Origin: UBA4124 sp052034745 | Lineage (GTDB): Bacteria; Patescibacteriota; Minisyncoccia; Phycocordibacterales; UBA9973 | Length of the DNA: 22,467 nucleotides | Assembly (NCBI GenBank): GCA_052034745.1 | Contig: JBPOIF010000038.1 | Coordinates: forward strand, 1 to 22,467 | Reading direction: 5' to 3' | Part shown: positions 8,378 through 15,432 of the stretch, in pieces | Numbering within the stretch: the stretch's first letter is position 1 | Layout of the letters: each line of letters begins with the position of its first letter | Translations under genes and position numbers: made by a program | The notes under the pieces: model-generated | Seen by the model: the letters and a program-made list of their open reading frames with translations, nothing else | What the model was told of the DNA's origin: nothing | Database searches by the model: none

Positions 8378-9208
8378 TTACCACAAATGGAGTTTGAATA
8401 GATGCTCAAGCATCATCTCTGATTCTGAAATGAGGCGAGGGTCAGCGATGCCGTCATCCCACTCCCCGTTTCTTAGGTAGCCACTCTTGTCTCTTCCGGG
8501 CATTCTCCAAAATGGTGTTGCAACACGGTTTTTGAGAGTAGTTGTTCCGATAGTAAAACCTTTTGAGAGGCAGTAGTTGTAGAGTTCGGTGTTTGTGTCC
8601 AGCTTGTCTTTAAAAAGCGTGTAGTTTGCTTGTTCTGCTTGAGTATCAGCGTCGGTGTGGAGTGTGCCTGCTATTTGAAGAAATTGACTTTGGAGTTCGT
8701 TGAGGCGACGTATTTCTTCTGCGGTAAATTGTATGTTTACGTCAGTGTCTTGGCACCCACCAAGAGCGATATCGGGCAAACCTTGGATGGTTTGTGTTAT
8801 CGGGGTCCCCGGGATACTTATAGGAGAGGTATTTATTCCTGTTCCAAACTCAACACCAGCACCAGTTGCAAATCCGTTTTCTAAAGGAGAGGCATCTGTT
8901 ACTTGTCCTGAAGGAGTTACAGGGGCGCTTGTAAACTGGCTCACAGTGATGGGGCCTGATGAAGGAGTGGGTGCTGCGGTGTCGGGTTTTTTGGTTGTAT
9001 TTGAAGAGCCGTCAGCTGCGGTGTCGGGGGTGAGCCCTGGGGTTTGTTGTTCAGATCCTGATTTTGATTGACGCGTGAGAAATTCTCGAAAGGTCGGTTG
9101 AGTTTGTCCGTTTTGTACAGCCTTCTTTCTCGCGAGTAGCCAGCCCCCTGCAGCAAGGACAAGGACGACGAGGAGAAGGATGATGGTGATTTTAAATACT
9201 CGCTTCAT
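8378..9208 (-). CDS. Membrane-anchored hypothetical protein
   Basis: 276 aa with an N-terminal anchor (residues 6-27, ITIILLLVVLVLAAGGWLLA) after a short basic start, so the bulk is probably extracytoplasmic. Residues 30-125 are low-complexity Thr/Ser/Pro/Gln, a likely wall-crossing spacer. The C-terminal part (140-276) is a compact domain with helices such as TAEEIRRLNELQSQFLQIAG and two cysteines (GGCQDTD, NYCLSKG), possibly one disulfide. It is the last gene of a four-gene run (gaps of 4, 5 and 7 bases) upstream of the VirB6 operon. The single-anchor plus spacer plus domain layout recalls VirB8- or VirB10-like bridging subunits, but no sequence similarity is claimed. Confidence 0.78.
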   Translation of the reverse strand: MKRVFKITIILLLVVLVLAAGGWLLARKKAVQNGQTQPTFREFLTRQSKSGSEQQTPGLTPDTAADGSSNTTKKPDTAAPTPSSGPITVSQFTSAPVTPSGQVTDASPLENGFATGAGVEFGTGINTSPISIPGTPITQTIQGLPDIALGGCQDTDVNIQFTAEEIRRLNELQSQFLQIAGTLHTDADTQAEQANYTLFKDKLDTNTELYNYCLSKGFTIGTTTLKNRVATPFWRMPGRDKSGYLRNGEWDDGIADPRLISESEMMLEHLFKLHLW

Positions 9209-9215
9209 GGTGGTG

Positions 9216-11696
9216 TTAATTATAGAGACTCTGATAGAAATAATTGTTCGCCTCTATGAATTGATCAAACAATGGCGAGGGAGCACTCGACTCTTCTCGG
9301 GGGCGTGGAGTAATAGCTGTTGTGTTGATGACATATGCATCATTGATACATGAGAGGTTCACCGGTGTTCCAGAAGCTGCTTGTTCAGCGATATAGCGAG
9401 TTTTTGCGGTGGCGACGATATCATTTACTTCGCTATAGATAGATTCGAGAGTGGCGATTGCTTCCCGAGAATCGTTTTCAGAGGTTTCATAGTACGTATC
9501 AATCTCGAGCGCAGCTGCAGCATATTGCGGGAGTTGAGCAGTTTCTTCGTAGGCGCTTGTCAAAAAACCGTTTACATAGGCGCTATTTCCTGGGTCAACG
9601 ACAAGAAAGGCGTCACGTATCTTTTCAAACGTAAATTCTTGTTGGTATGTCTTGATGAGGTTTTCGAGACGAAGCTTTGTCGTGTCGGTAATAAAAGGGA
9701 TGGAATGTCCGCTTGCTCGAAATATTATTGTCCTTGCAGGAAGGTCTGTTTCGGTTGCCTTGTCAAAAAATGTGAGCCCTGTCGACATGATTGCGTGAGA
9801 CTTTCCGCCATTGAAGAGTCCTCCGATAAGTCCTCCGACAAGCCCTCCAATCACGGTTCCTACCCCAGGGATAAAGCTTCCCGCGATAGCTCCAGCCGTA
9901 CTTCCCACTGTTGAGCCGGCATTTGTTTGCTCTTTGGTTATCTCTTGGAGGCTTCCGACAAAAGAACTTGCGCTTGCTGACAACCCTTCTTGCCATGTTG
10001 GGTTTGGTCCCGGGATACAGTAGTCGAGCGCTCCAACCGTTGGTACGATTTTGTTTAGAGAGACTCTCGCATCAAGGAGGGTGCTGAGATAGTCATATTG
10101 TGTTTGAAGCGCTGCGCGTACGTGTTGTGGTCGACTCACATCAAAATCCCCAGCGTACCCTGAACCTGATTGCACGTAGCCAAGAGCAGATGTTCCCGAT
10201 TGTGTGTTTGAAAGTATATTTCCAGAAGTTCCAATGACTACGTTGAGCCCTGCACCGTTAAAGTTGTAATCTAATGAAGATCTTCCACGAAGAGATGAGA
10301 GGCCCTCGGACAATAGTTTGTTCAATAGTTGATCAAAGAACGCACCGAGCACTTCATTGATTTGATCTGCTTGTTCAAGCTGTCGAACAGGGCTGGTTGT
10401 TACTTCTGAAACTTGTGCTTGGATGATTGAGCCGGGAGTTACTGTTTCATATCGGAGACATTGTTTATCGCTGTTTTGTTGGGCAGTGACCTGAAGTGTC
10501 TTTATACAGGTAGTGAGGAAGGCTGGGTTAAACTGCTGATTTGATTCTGCCTTACAGGATGCTTCTGCGCCGGACCCTCTCTGACTCATACAGGTTGCGT
10601 ACGCGCTCGCGATAGATTTTTTGATATCTTGCTGACACGAATATCCGTTATAGCTATAAGGGTATTTGGTGAGTCCGTTATCAGCATATTCGACACAGCG
10701 TTGTAGGTCGAGAAACCCATTTCCATTTTGGAGCTGTGTTTTTACATTTTCTTGTTGAGAAGTAACAGATGTTGAAAGCTCGTCAGCTGCATTGAAAATC
10801 GCACCAATAGGGTTGTTGGCTGGATTGATAAAGGCTTTCCATCCACCGTTTTTAAAATCATCTTGAAATGCTTGGTACGCACGAGCTTCAGGGGTATCCA
10901 TCGTAGCACCAATGAGGCCATCACTTACTCCGGTGAGGTTCTCTGAAACGATTGATCGGATACTGTATCCAAAGATGGGGTCTTGGCTCGGGATCCTATC
11001 AAGAAAGAGTGATATCTGCTGATCGCTCACTGATTTGAGAAATGAGTCGAGATCTCGAACATAGAGAGGGTTGCCATTAAACCCCGTGTTTACCCAATTG
11101 ACCGTTTTTTCGGTTATTTGTTGCAAAAGACTTTTTGCAACTGCGTAGGCAACACCGTTGAGACAATTTTCTCGTTGGTTTGCCTTTTTGAGTTCTTCAT
11201 CGGTCTTTTTTGCGACTACGGGAACTTGTTGGGCCGTGCTATCTGTTTTTATTGCTTCGAGAGGGCTTTGTGTAGTTGAGATTGCTGCTGGTTTTGAAAG
11301 GTCTCGTGTTCTATTTAGAGCGTCGAGATCTGCTTGGGTTGTTCCCGATTGGGTTCGGATATCGTTTACCGTTTGTTGGTTTACTGTTTGAGGAAGGGGG
11401 GTGTTTTGTGTGGTCGGTTTCTCGTTTTTAAAAATACTCGTGAGAGACCCTATCCCTCCTGACAGGGTACCTCCGATGTTTGTACACCCTGCAACAGCAC
11501 CCCCTACTCCGCTGAAACTGAGTCCTTCAAAAGTTCTTCCATTACTTGAGGTATTAACTGTTGCGCTCGGATCAAAACGTTGCAAGGGTGATGTCTGAGC
11601 GATGACTACACCATAAGGGAAAAGGAGACTCACTATAAGTGTTCCCGAAAAAAACAGTTGCCCGACAGACGTTTTTTTTGTGAGATTCTTGCGCAT
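9216..11696 (-). CDS. Large exported cysteine-rich hypothetical protein with glycine zipper
   Basis: 826 aa. A signal peptide covers residues 1-34 (hydrophobic 17-32, ending VIA-QTS). About ten cysteines are spread between 71 and the C-terminus (71, 178, 334, 354, 369, 381, 397, 413, 560 and one near 784), fitting an oxidising compartment with disulfides. A glycine zipper at about 599-632 (IPGVGTVIGGLVGGLIGG) could insert in a membrane or oligomerise. A weaker glycine-rich hydrophobic patch lies at 58-85, and VRDLDSFLKSVSDQQISLF at 213-231 is a helical segment. It lies between the 296-aa and 276-aa genes (5 and 7 base gaps). No known family is recognised. Size, export and zipper suggest a structural pore or surface component of the neighbouring secretion machine, which is inference from position. 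Confidence 0.82.
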   Translation of the reverse strand: MRKNLTKKTSVGQLFFSGTLIVSLLFPYGVVIAQTSPLQRFDPSATVNTSSNGRTFEGLSFSGVGGAVAGCTNIGGTLSGGIGSLTSIFKNEKPTTQNTPLPQTVNQQTVNDIRTQSGTTQADLDALNRTRDLSKPAAISTTQSPLEAIKTDSTAQQVPVVAKKTDEELKKANQRENCLNGVAYAVAKSLLQQITEKTVNWVNTGFNGNPLYVRDLDSFLKSVSDQQISLFLDRIPSQDPIFGYSIRSIVSENLTGVSDGLIGATMDTPEARAYQAFQDDFKNGGWKAFINPANNPIGAIFNAADELSTSVTSQQENVKTQLQNGNGFLDLQRCVEYADNGLTKYPYSYNGYSCQQDIKKSIASAYATCMSQRGSGAEASCKAESNQQFNPAFLTTCIKTLQVTAQQNSDKQCLRYETVTPGSIIQAQVSEVTTSPVRQLEQADQINEVLGAFFDQLLNKLLSEGLSSLRGRSSLDYNFNGAGLNVVIGTSGNILSNTQSGTSALGYVQSGSGYAGDFDVSRPQHVRAALQTQYDYLSTLLDARVSLNKIVPTVGALDYCIPGPNPTWQEGLSASASSFVGSLQEITKEQTNAGSTVGSTAGAIAGSFIPGVGTVIGGLVGGLIGGLFNGGKSHAIMSTGLTFFDKATETDLPARTIIFRASGHSIPFITDTTKLRLENLIKTYQQEFTFEKIRDAFLVVDPGNSAYVNGFLTSAYEETAQLPQYAAAALEIDTYYETSENDSREAIATLESIYSEVNDIVATAKTRYIAEQAASGTPVNLSCINDAYVINTTAITPRPREESSAPSPLFDQFIEANNYFYQSLYN

Positions 11697-11701
11697 GGAT
11701 A

Positions 11702-12592
11702 CTACTGCAGTATACCGTATCGTCGCATATACTCCACGATTTTTTCACCAGCAATTGAGAGTCGTTGATCGTTGACACGATAGAGCGCGATTCCCGCGAG
11801 AGAATTTACAGCATTTTCGGATACTTGTGCTAGGTATTTGAAGGAAAGCCCCATTGCATGGACACTGTTTACTATTTCGAGATGTTCATACGCTATACCA
11901 ACAGGAACAACTATCGTGATGAGAGCTTTTGCAAACTTTTCATAGTGAGTTTGTGTTTGGAGGAGTTCAGGGACTCGATCAAACGAGCCTGATTCAAACC
12001 CTTCGATCAGTACGTTGATTTCCGGGAGGTTTTTGTCGTAGTTTTGAGCAGTGCGAGAAAATGTCTGGTAGTAATTACGCAGATTTTCTGTTGTAGTTTG
12101 AACTGTTTTGATATCTTTGAGGCTGTAATAATTGTTTGCGATTTGTACTTGGACCGAGTCCGCCATCTTTGTTCCTATTGCGGAAAGTGTCTCGTCTGAC
12201 TGCCCTGATTGACCAAGAGCTGTGGCGATAGTAATAAGCTCTCGAGCAAGAGCATCGGTTTCGTTTTGAGGTGTTATAGCGGTGTCTTCTGTCACCCCGA
12301 GGGCGATTTTCTTTTGCTCAATAATGGTTTTGTTTGGTACGCCGTTTGTATACAGAGCTTTCGGATCAAGCCCCCAGAGGGTCTCTTCCCAGTCAGCAAT
12401 GCCGTTTTTGTTGCTATCTTTTGCGAGGAGGTCGCCTACGGTTTGCGACGAAAGCTTCTCTTCTTGTTGTTCTTTTGAGATAAAAAGGTTTTGGAACCAC
12501 TGTGTTTGAACAACAAGGATCACTCCAAGTGCGAGTGCCGCAAAGACTCCTCGAAGAATAAATTGTTTGCTTGGTCTATTGTTTTGCTCCAT
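11702..12592 (-). CDS. Membrane-anchored protein with EF-hand-like calcium loop
   Basis: 296 aa from the ATG at 12592, chosen because it lies 4 bases after the stop of the upstream 118-aa gene; the frame is open further upstream but overlaps that gene. One membrane segment (about 12-30, ILRGVFAALALGVILVV) anchors the N-terminus. Residues 59-70 read DSNKNGIADWEE, the D-x-N-x-N-G-x-x-D-x-x-E pattern of a dockerin or thrombospondin-3-type calcium loop. It is followed by LWGLDP. The remainder is helical (ALARELITIATALGQS; NLRNYYQTFSRTAQNYDKN) with no cysteines. Membership of the four-gene operon suggests an extracytoplasmic part of the envelope machine. No named family. Confidence 0.78.
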   Translation of the reverse strand: MEQNNRPSKQFILRGVFAALALGVILVVQTQWFQNLFISKEQQEEKLSSQTVGDLLAKDSNKNGIADWEETLWGLDPKALYTNGVPNKTIIEQKKIALGVTEDTAITPQNETDALARELITIATALGQSGQSDETLSAIGTKMADSVQVQIANNYYSLKDIKTVQTTTENLRNYYQTFSRTAQNYDKNLPEINVLIEGFESGSFDRVPELLQTQTHYEKFAKALITIVVPVGIAYEHLEIVNSVHAMGLSFKYLAQVSENAVNSLAGIALYRVNDQRLSIAGEKIVEYMRRYGILQ

Positions 12593-12596
12593 ATAG

Positions 12597-12953
12597 TTAT
12601 CGGGATACTCCATAAACTTTGATTTCAAATGCAGGAACAGGAACCCCTGTCTCTGGGTTGGTACAAGTACCAATATCAGGAACTGGTCGATAGAGTCCAA
12701 GGAAGTACTTGTTTCGATTTGGCGTTGTGTTTATTGAGTTTTTTATAAAATAGGGACCTGGAGTTGCAGTATTGAAAGGGCGCAAAGTAAAGGGACCATA
12801 GATCGCATTGCAGGTGATAGTAGACTCTAGATCAGGTGGTATCTGCGAGACGCGTCCTCCTACCCCAAATGATCCAAAAGATGCAGCCTTAACTACAAGA
12901 GGGATACCGATAATAAGGGCGACAACAAAAAAAACTCTTTTAGGCCGGTACAT
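12597..12953 (-). CDS. Small secreted protein with two cysteines
   Basis: 118 aa with a classic signal peptide (MYRPKRVFFVVALIIGIPLV, cleavage after VKA-A near 22-23). The mature part holds two cysteines (ITCNAIYGP near 48 and IGTCTNPETG near 97) that could form one disulfide, between which lie Pro- and Asn-rich turns. It is the first gene of the four-gene exported run, 15 bases after the ksgA stop and 4 bases before the 296-aa gene. A secreted subunit or pilin-like minor component is possible, but it lacks a type IV pilin cleavage motif (no G-F-[ST]-L-[IV]-E). Function unknown. Confidence 0.75.
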   Translation of the reverse strand: MYRPKRVFFVVALIIGIPLVVKAASFGSFGVGGRVSQIPPDLESTITCNAIYGPFTLRPFNTATPGPYFIKNSINTTPNRNKYFLGLYRPVPDIGTCTNPETGVPVPAFEIKVYGVSR

Positions 12954-12962
12954 ATAGAAGTA

Positions 12963-12968
12963 AGTGTA
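12963..12968 (-). promoter_or_regulatory. Possible -10 box before the exported four-gene operon
   Basis: TACACT on the minus strand lies 10 bases before the 118-aa start codon in the 15-base gap after ksgA. No -35 could be defined; read-through from ksgA is an equally good explanation. Confidence 0.25.
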
Positions 12969-13754
12969 TCACGCACGGATTTGTTTCAGTATGTTTTTCC
13001 AGTCTTCTTTTGAGAGTGTCTCGGGGCGCCTGTCAGGAGCAATAGTACAGAGGGAGAGTATAGAGAGGGCACGCTCTTTGTTTTGCAGGAAATCGGCGAG
13101 GCTCCCACCGATTTGTTTGCGTTTTTTGCCAAAGATAAATTTGAGCACTTGGAAAAAGAGTGCTTCGTCGATATCTTCAAAAAACTTCCTGGAGATTCCT
13201 TCGATAGAAACAATCGCGGAGTCGACTGTCGGTGCTGGCGCAAATGCCCCTCGCGGTACATTGTCGACGATGCGAGGTGTGCCATAGGTCGCAATAGCAA
13301 TAGAGAGCACACTCCCCTTTCCATCTCGTGAGACGATACGATGGGCAACTTCTTTTTGGATAAGGATAACCATACACTCTGGTTGGTGTGTGGTGCTGAG
13401 GAATTGTTCGATGATTGCACCGGTGATGTAGTAGGGAATATTGGCTACTAGTTTGTAGTGGCTAGCGCCTAGTTGGGTGGGGTCAAATTTGAGAATATCT
13501 TGCTCGATGATATCGAGGTGTCCTTCCCCTATTTCCTTCGCAAATCTTTCTTGTAAGAGCGGGATGAGTTCGCGGTCTTTTTCGATCGCGATGACTTTTC
13601 CAGCGACCTTGAGGAGTCGCTCGGTGAGTACTCCTTCGCCGGGTCCGATTTCAAGTACGACGTCATCAGCATGAATATCTCCCGCACCGACAATCTGTGC
13701 GAGCGCTTTTTCGCTTCTCAAGAAATGTTGCCCGAGAGACTTTTTTGCTTTCAT
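12969..13754 (-). CDS. rsmA: 16S rRNA adenine-1518/1519 dimethyltransferase RsmA (KsgA)
   Basis: 261 aa from the ATG at 13754. This enzyme uses S-adenosylmethionine to dimethylate two adjacent adenines in the 3' terminal hairpin of 16S rRNA during small-subunit maturation. Seen: the family opening KAKKSLGQHFL; SAM-binding motif I VVLEIGPGEGVLTERLL; the acidic motif II IAIEKD; catalytic motif IV as NIPYYITG; and FAPAPTVDSAIV before a C-terminal helical domain ending with RRPETLSKEDW. Length matches the family (about 260-270). The frame extends upstream to TTG at 13808, but that extension reads through tRNA-like DNA. TATAGT ends 7 bases before the ATG, fixing the start. It seems to lead the exported operon downstream, an unusual housekeeping neighbour. 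Confidence 0.96.
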   Translation of the reverse strand: MKAKKSLGQHFLRSEKALAQIVGAGDIHADDVVLEIGPGEGVLTERLLKVAGKVIAIEKDRELIPLLQERFAKEIGEGHLDIIEQDILKFDPTQLGASHYKLVANIPYYITGAIIEQFLSTTHQPECMVILIQKEVAHRIVSRDGKGSVLSIAIATYGTPRIVDNVPRGAFAPAPTVDSAIVSIEGISRKFFEDIDEALFFQVLKFIFGKKRKQIGGSLADFLQNKERALSILSLCTIAPDRRPETLSKEDWKNILKQIRA

Positions 13755-13760
13755 AGGGGT

Positions 13761-13766
13761 ACTATA
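13761..13766 (-). promoter_or_regulatory. -10 box of rsmA, leaderless arrangement
   Basis: TATAGT on the minus strand ends exactly 7 bases before the rsmA ATG, so transcription would start on the A of the start codon. The expected -35 position falls in the tRNA T-arm-like sequence and is not a consensus match. Confidence 0.5.
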
Positions 13767-13779
13767 CAACATTTCTTTG

Positions 13780-13806
13780 CACGGGTTCGAATCCTGAGTC
13801 CCGAGC
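13780..13806 (+). other. tRNA 3'-end-like fragment (T-arm mimic)
   Basis: The plus strand reads GGGTTCGAATCC followed by TGAGTCCCGAGCAAA, as in the T-loop, T-stem and 3' acceptor strand of a tRNA. The T-stem has four pairs (one G-U) and one mismatch. No matching 5' acceptor half (TCGGGAC) occurs within 100 bases upstream and no CCA is encoded, so it is not an intact tRNA. It may be a remnant, an integration scar or chance. Confidence 0.3.
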
Positions 13807-13809
13807 AAA

Positions 13810-14337
13810 CTAAGAACTAGAATTCACCTTTTTTAGATATAATTCTTTCACTTCATTCTCCCTGTTATTCTTTTTGAGGAAAGCAATAGTACTTGCCATT
13901 TTGTAATTTAAAAGATTGCTTATCTCTATCTGATCCTCAACAGGAGCTTTGGAACTGAGATATCCCCCGTGTCGTTTTGATATTTCTGCTAATTTTTCAG
14001 CGTCTTCTTTATTTTTTTTGTAAAAAACATACTTTTGATGACCTTCTTGGTCAACACCGGCGTCGAGTAAATGAAGACCATGATATTGTAGTCGAGCAAG
14101 TATCGGTTCACTTTCTTCCCAGAGATATCCAATGTCTCTTTTTTCTTCAACAACAGAAGTGACTGCTAATTTATCGCCACCTGCCTCTGATGGATCAATG
14201 GTCCCATCTTGCAAACCAAGGGCTTTGTATATCTCCGCTGGGTTTTGCTCAAATAGTTTATCTACTTGTTCTTTGGTAATTTTAGGTTCCTGGTTATTTT
14301 CATTATGGGATGGATTTTGATTAGGCAAGTTTTCCAT
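13810..14337 (-). CDS. Hypothetical soluble protein
   Basis: 175 aa, no signal peptide or membrane segment. Residues 1-20 are a polar Asn/Gln/Pro-rich lead-in. Then come helices (ITKEQVDKLFEQNPAEIYKA), a middle segment EEKRDIGYLWEESEPILARL, a beta-rich part (HLLDAGVDQEGHQKYVFYKK) and a helical end with SKRHGGYLSS and NREN. No family recognised. TATAAT ends 9 bases before the ATG, giving a 1-2 base leader. Base composition is clearly more AT-rich than ksgA, and the gene lies between ksgA and uvrD with other small genes, so it is probably accessory. Its stop is 55 bases before the rsmA ATG, inside the tRNA-like spacer's edge. Confidence 0.75.
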   Translation of the reverse strand: MENLPNQNPSHNENNQEPKITKEQVDKLFEQNPAEIYKALGLQDGTIDPSEAGGDKLAVTSVVEEKRDIGYLWEESEPILARLQYHGLHLLDAGVDQEGHQKYVFYKKNKEDAEKLAEISKRHGGYLSSKAPVEDQIEISNLLNYKMASTIAFLKKNNRENEVKELYLKKVNSSS

Positions 14338-14345
14338 ATGTTTTC

Positions 14346-14384
14346 ATTATATCTTTATTAAATAGATTCGAACATCCAAGTTCG
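14346..14384 (-). promoter_or_regulatory. Promoter of the 175-aa gene with overlapping inverted repeat
   Basis: TATAAT (14346-14351) on the minus strand. Upstream at 14369-14384 is CGAAC-ATCCAA-GTTCG, an inverted repeat covering the -35 area and a possible operator. A similar repeat sits before the GNAT gene. Confidence 0.45.
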
Positions 14385-14390
14385 GAGCAA

Positions 14391-14419
14391 AAAGAAAAAC
14401 CCTACAATTAAGCAGGGCT
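14391..14419 (-). terminator. Rho-independent terminator of the 59-aa gene
   Basis: Minus-strand stem AGCCCT/AGGGTT (six pairs, one G-U, loop of ten) followed by TTTTTCTTTTT. It lies 26 bases after the 59-aa stop. Confidence 0.55.
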
Positions 14420-14444
14420 AATAAACCGAGGATTATGCAACGCA

Positions 14445-14624
14445 CTATTTTTTTTGTTCCAGCCTGTTCTTTATTTCAGAATACAGCAAGGTTTTGTTTG
14501 AGCCGACATAACCACCTTCCCCATATTTCGCTATATGAAAAATACACTGGGTGTATAAATCAAGCAGTTCGTTGGCGTCCATATCCTCAGTATTTTTCTG
14601 AAGCTTTTCGTTTACGTTTTCCAT
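14445..14624 (-). CDS. Small 59-aa protein, unknown
   Basis: A short frame MENVNEKLQKNTEDMDANEL... ending IKNRLEQKK, acidic at the N-terminus and basic at the C-terminus, with no signal peptide or membrane segment. It looks like a small helical protein: a run ANELLDLYTQCIFHIAKYGE, a glycine turn EGGYVGSNKT, and a terminal helix. It has its own complete transcription unit: a TTGACT-17-TAGAGT promoter, an 11-base leader and a hairpin terminator. That strongly supports it being real despite its size. It is divergent from the 56-aa gene and shares a palindromic -35 region with it. No family recognised. Confidence 0.6.
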   Translation of the reverse strand: MENVNEKLQKNTEDMDANELLDLYTQCIFHIAKYGEGGYVGSNKTLLYSEIKNRLEQKK

Positions 14625-14641
14625 AACAAATATTTTTCCCT

Positions 14642-14670
14642 ACTCTACCCGCCACCTTTGACAAAGTCAA
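14642..14670 (-). promoter_or_regulatory. Promoter of the 59-aa gene (divergent pair)
   Basis: TTGACT (14665-14670) and TAGAGT (14642-14647) with a 17-base spacer, minus strand. The -35 is half of the palindrome TTGACAAAGTCAA, whose other half is the -35 of the opposite gene, so the two promoters may compete or share a regulator. Confidence 0.55.
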
Positions 14671-14686
14671 TGTTGGATTGTAAGGT
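14658..14686 (+). promoter_or_regulatory. Promoter of the 56-aa gene (divergent pair)
   Basis: Perfect TTGACA (14658-14663), 17-base spacer, TAAGGT (14681-14686), plus strand. Predicted start near 14693 leaves a leader of about 9 bases. Confidence 0.6.
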
Positions 14687-14701
14687 AAAGAAAAAAAGAA
14701 C

Positions 14702-14872
14702 ATGCCACGCTCAAAAAGTAAAAACGTACTGAAACCGCTTAGTTCACAAGAACGGCGGAAAATATTTTCCCCAGGAAAGGGCCACTTCGGCACTTTTCAT
14801 GAGGGCGGAGTTAAGTATGTAATACTAAACCTTGGACTATTCAAGGCTTTGAAAGAAAGAAAATTGTTGTAA
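14702..14872 (+). CDS. Small basic 56-aa protein, unknown
   Basis: A short frame MPRSKSKNVLKPLSSQERRK... ending ALKERKLL, very rich in Lys and Arg, with a Gly/His centre (SPGKGHFGTFHEGGVKY) and a hydrophobic strand VILNLGLF. It looks like a small nucleic-acid-binding or ribosome-associated protein, but no family is recognised. It has a strong promoter (TTGACA-17-TAAGGT), a short A-rich leader and a clear terminator immediately downstream, forming a monocistronic plus-strand unit among minus-strand genes. It is convergent with the GNAT gene and divergent from the 59-aa gene. The charge contrast between the two divergent small proteins is noteworthy but not proof of partnership. Confidence 0.6.
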   Translation: MPRSKSKNVLKPLSSQERRKIFSPGKGHFGTFHEGGVKYVILNLGLFKALKERKLL

Positions 14873-14877
14873 CCTTT

Positions 14878-14907
14878 AACCCTTCTCCTTCATTTGAGGG
14901 GTTTTTT
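14878..14907 (+). terminator. Rho-independent terminator of the 56-aa gene
   Basis: Stem AACCCTT / GAGGGGTT (seven pairs with one G-U) around a loop of about twelve, followed by six T. It begins 6 bases after the stop. Confidence 0.7.
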
Positions 14908-14928
14908 CTACCCTTGTTTCAGAGCAAA

Positions 14929-15378
14929 TTATTTTTCCAACAAAAGAGACATCAGGTGCCAAGAGTCGCTATCGAATTTTTGGAGTGTTTTAAACCCAAA
15001 ATGCTTTTTATAATAAATATTATTTTTCACATCACTATCTGCAGTAAGTAAAATAAGATATGCTTTTTTGTTTTTTCGTATTTCTGTAATAATTTTTGCA
15101 ACAAGAGCCTTTCCTATTCCTTTCCCTTGCCATTCTGGTAGCACATTCACCCAGAAGATTTGATAAATATTGTAATCCATCCAAGATTGAATAAACCCAG
15201 CAAATCCAACCAATTCCTCTTTTTCTTCAGCAACAAAGTAAGTGGGTTTTATAGAGATCTTATTGAACATGTCAAGAAGTTCAAAGGTCGAAGATTTTTG
15301 GTACTTTTTCGAGTAATTTGCCCCGACAATAGAGGCACAAGTAATTACATCTTCTTTTTTCATTAATCGAATTTTCAT
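14929..15378 (-). CDS. GNAT family N-acetyltransferase
   Basis: 149 aa, the normal size of a single-domain GNAT enzyme, which transfers an acetyl group from acetyl-CoA to an amine. Motif A is seen as VNVLPEWQGKGIGKALV (78-94) with the pyrophosphate-binding Q-G-K-G-I-G-K-A loop at 84-91. Motif B appears as NNIYYKKHFGF (119-129). The N-terminus MKIRLMKKEDVITCASIV is the usual first strand and helix. The substrate cannot be told from sequence. TATAAT ends 7 bases before the ATG, again a leaderless arrangement. Its AT-rich codon use is like its accessory neighbours and unlike the uvrD gene 54 bases away. Confidence 0.9.
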   Translation of the reverse strand: MKIRLMKKEDVITCASIVGANYSKKYQKSSTFELLDMFNKISIKPTYFVAEEKEELVGFAGFIQSWMDYNIYQIFWVNVLPEWQGKGIGKALVAKIITEIRKNKKAYLILLTADSDVKNNIYYKKHFGFKTLQKFDSDSWHLMSLLLEK

Positions 15379-15384
15379 TGAGCA

Positions 15385-15417
15385 ATTATAACATTCCGAA
15401 CCTTCTCTAAGGTTTGG
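15385..15417 (-). promoter_or_regulatory. GNAT gene -10 box and upstream palindrome
   Basis: TATAAT (15385-15390) ends 7 bases before the ATG. At 15396-15417 an inverted repeat of nine pairs (core AACCTT-AGAG-AAGGTT on the minus strand) spans the -35 region; it may be an operator, or a terminator-like stem for incoming transcription. Confidence 0.5.
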
Positions 15418-15432
15418 AGCAAAAAAGACGTC

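Noticed and set aside
9381..9914. Plus-strand frame of 177 codons antisense to the 826-aa gene
   Set aside because: Lies fully inside a well-supported exported protein gene; Cys/Arg-rich composition and no signals of its own make it a shadow frame.
13735..13806. Complete tRNA gene
   Set aside because: Only the T-arm and 3' acceptor side are tRNA-like; no D-arm, anticodon stem or matching 5' acceptor strand is found.
13755..13808. Longer rsmA start at TTG 13808
   Set aside because: The extension GTQDSNP is the typical translation of antisense tRNA T-arm DNA, the -10 box lies inside it, and the family starts near KKSLGQHFL.
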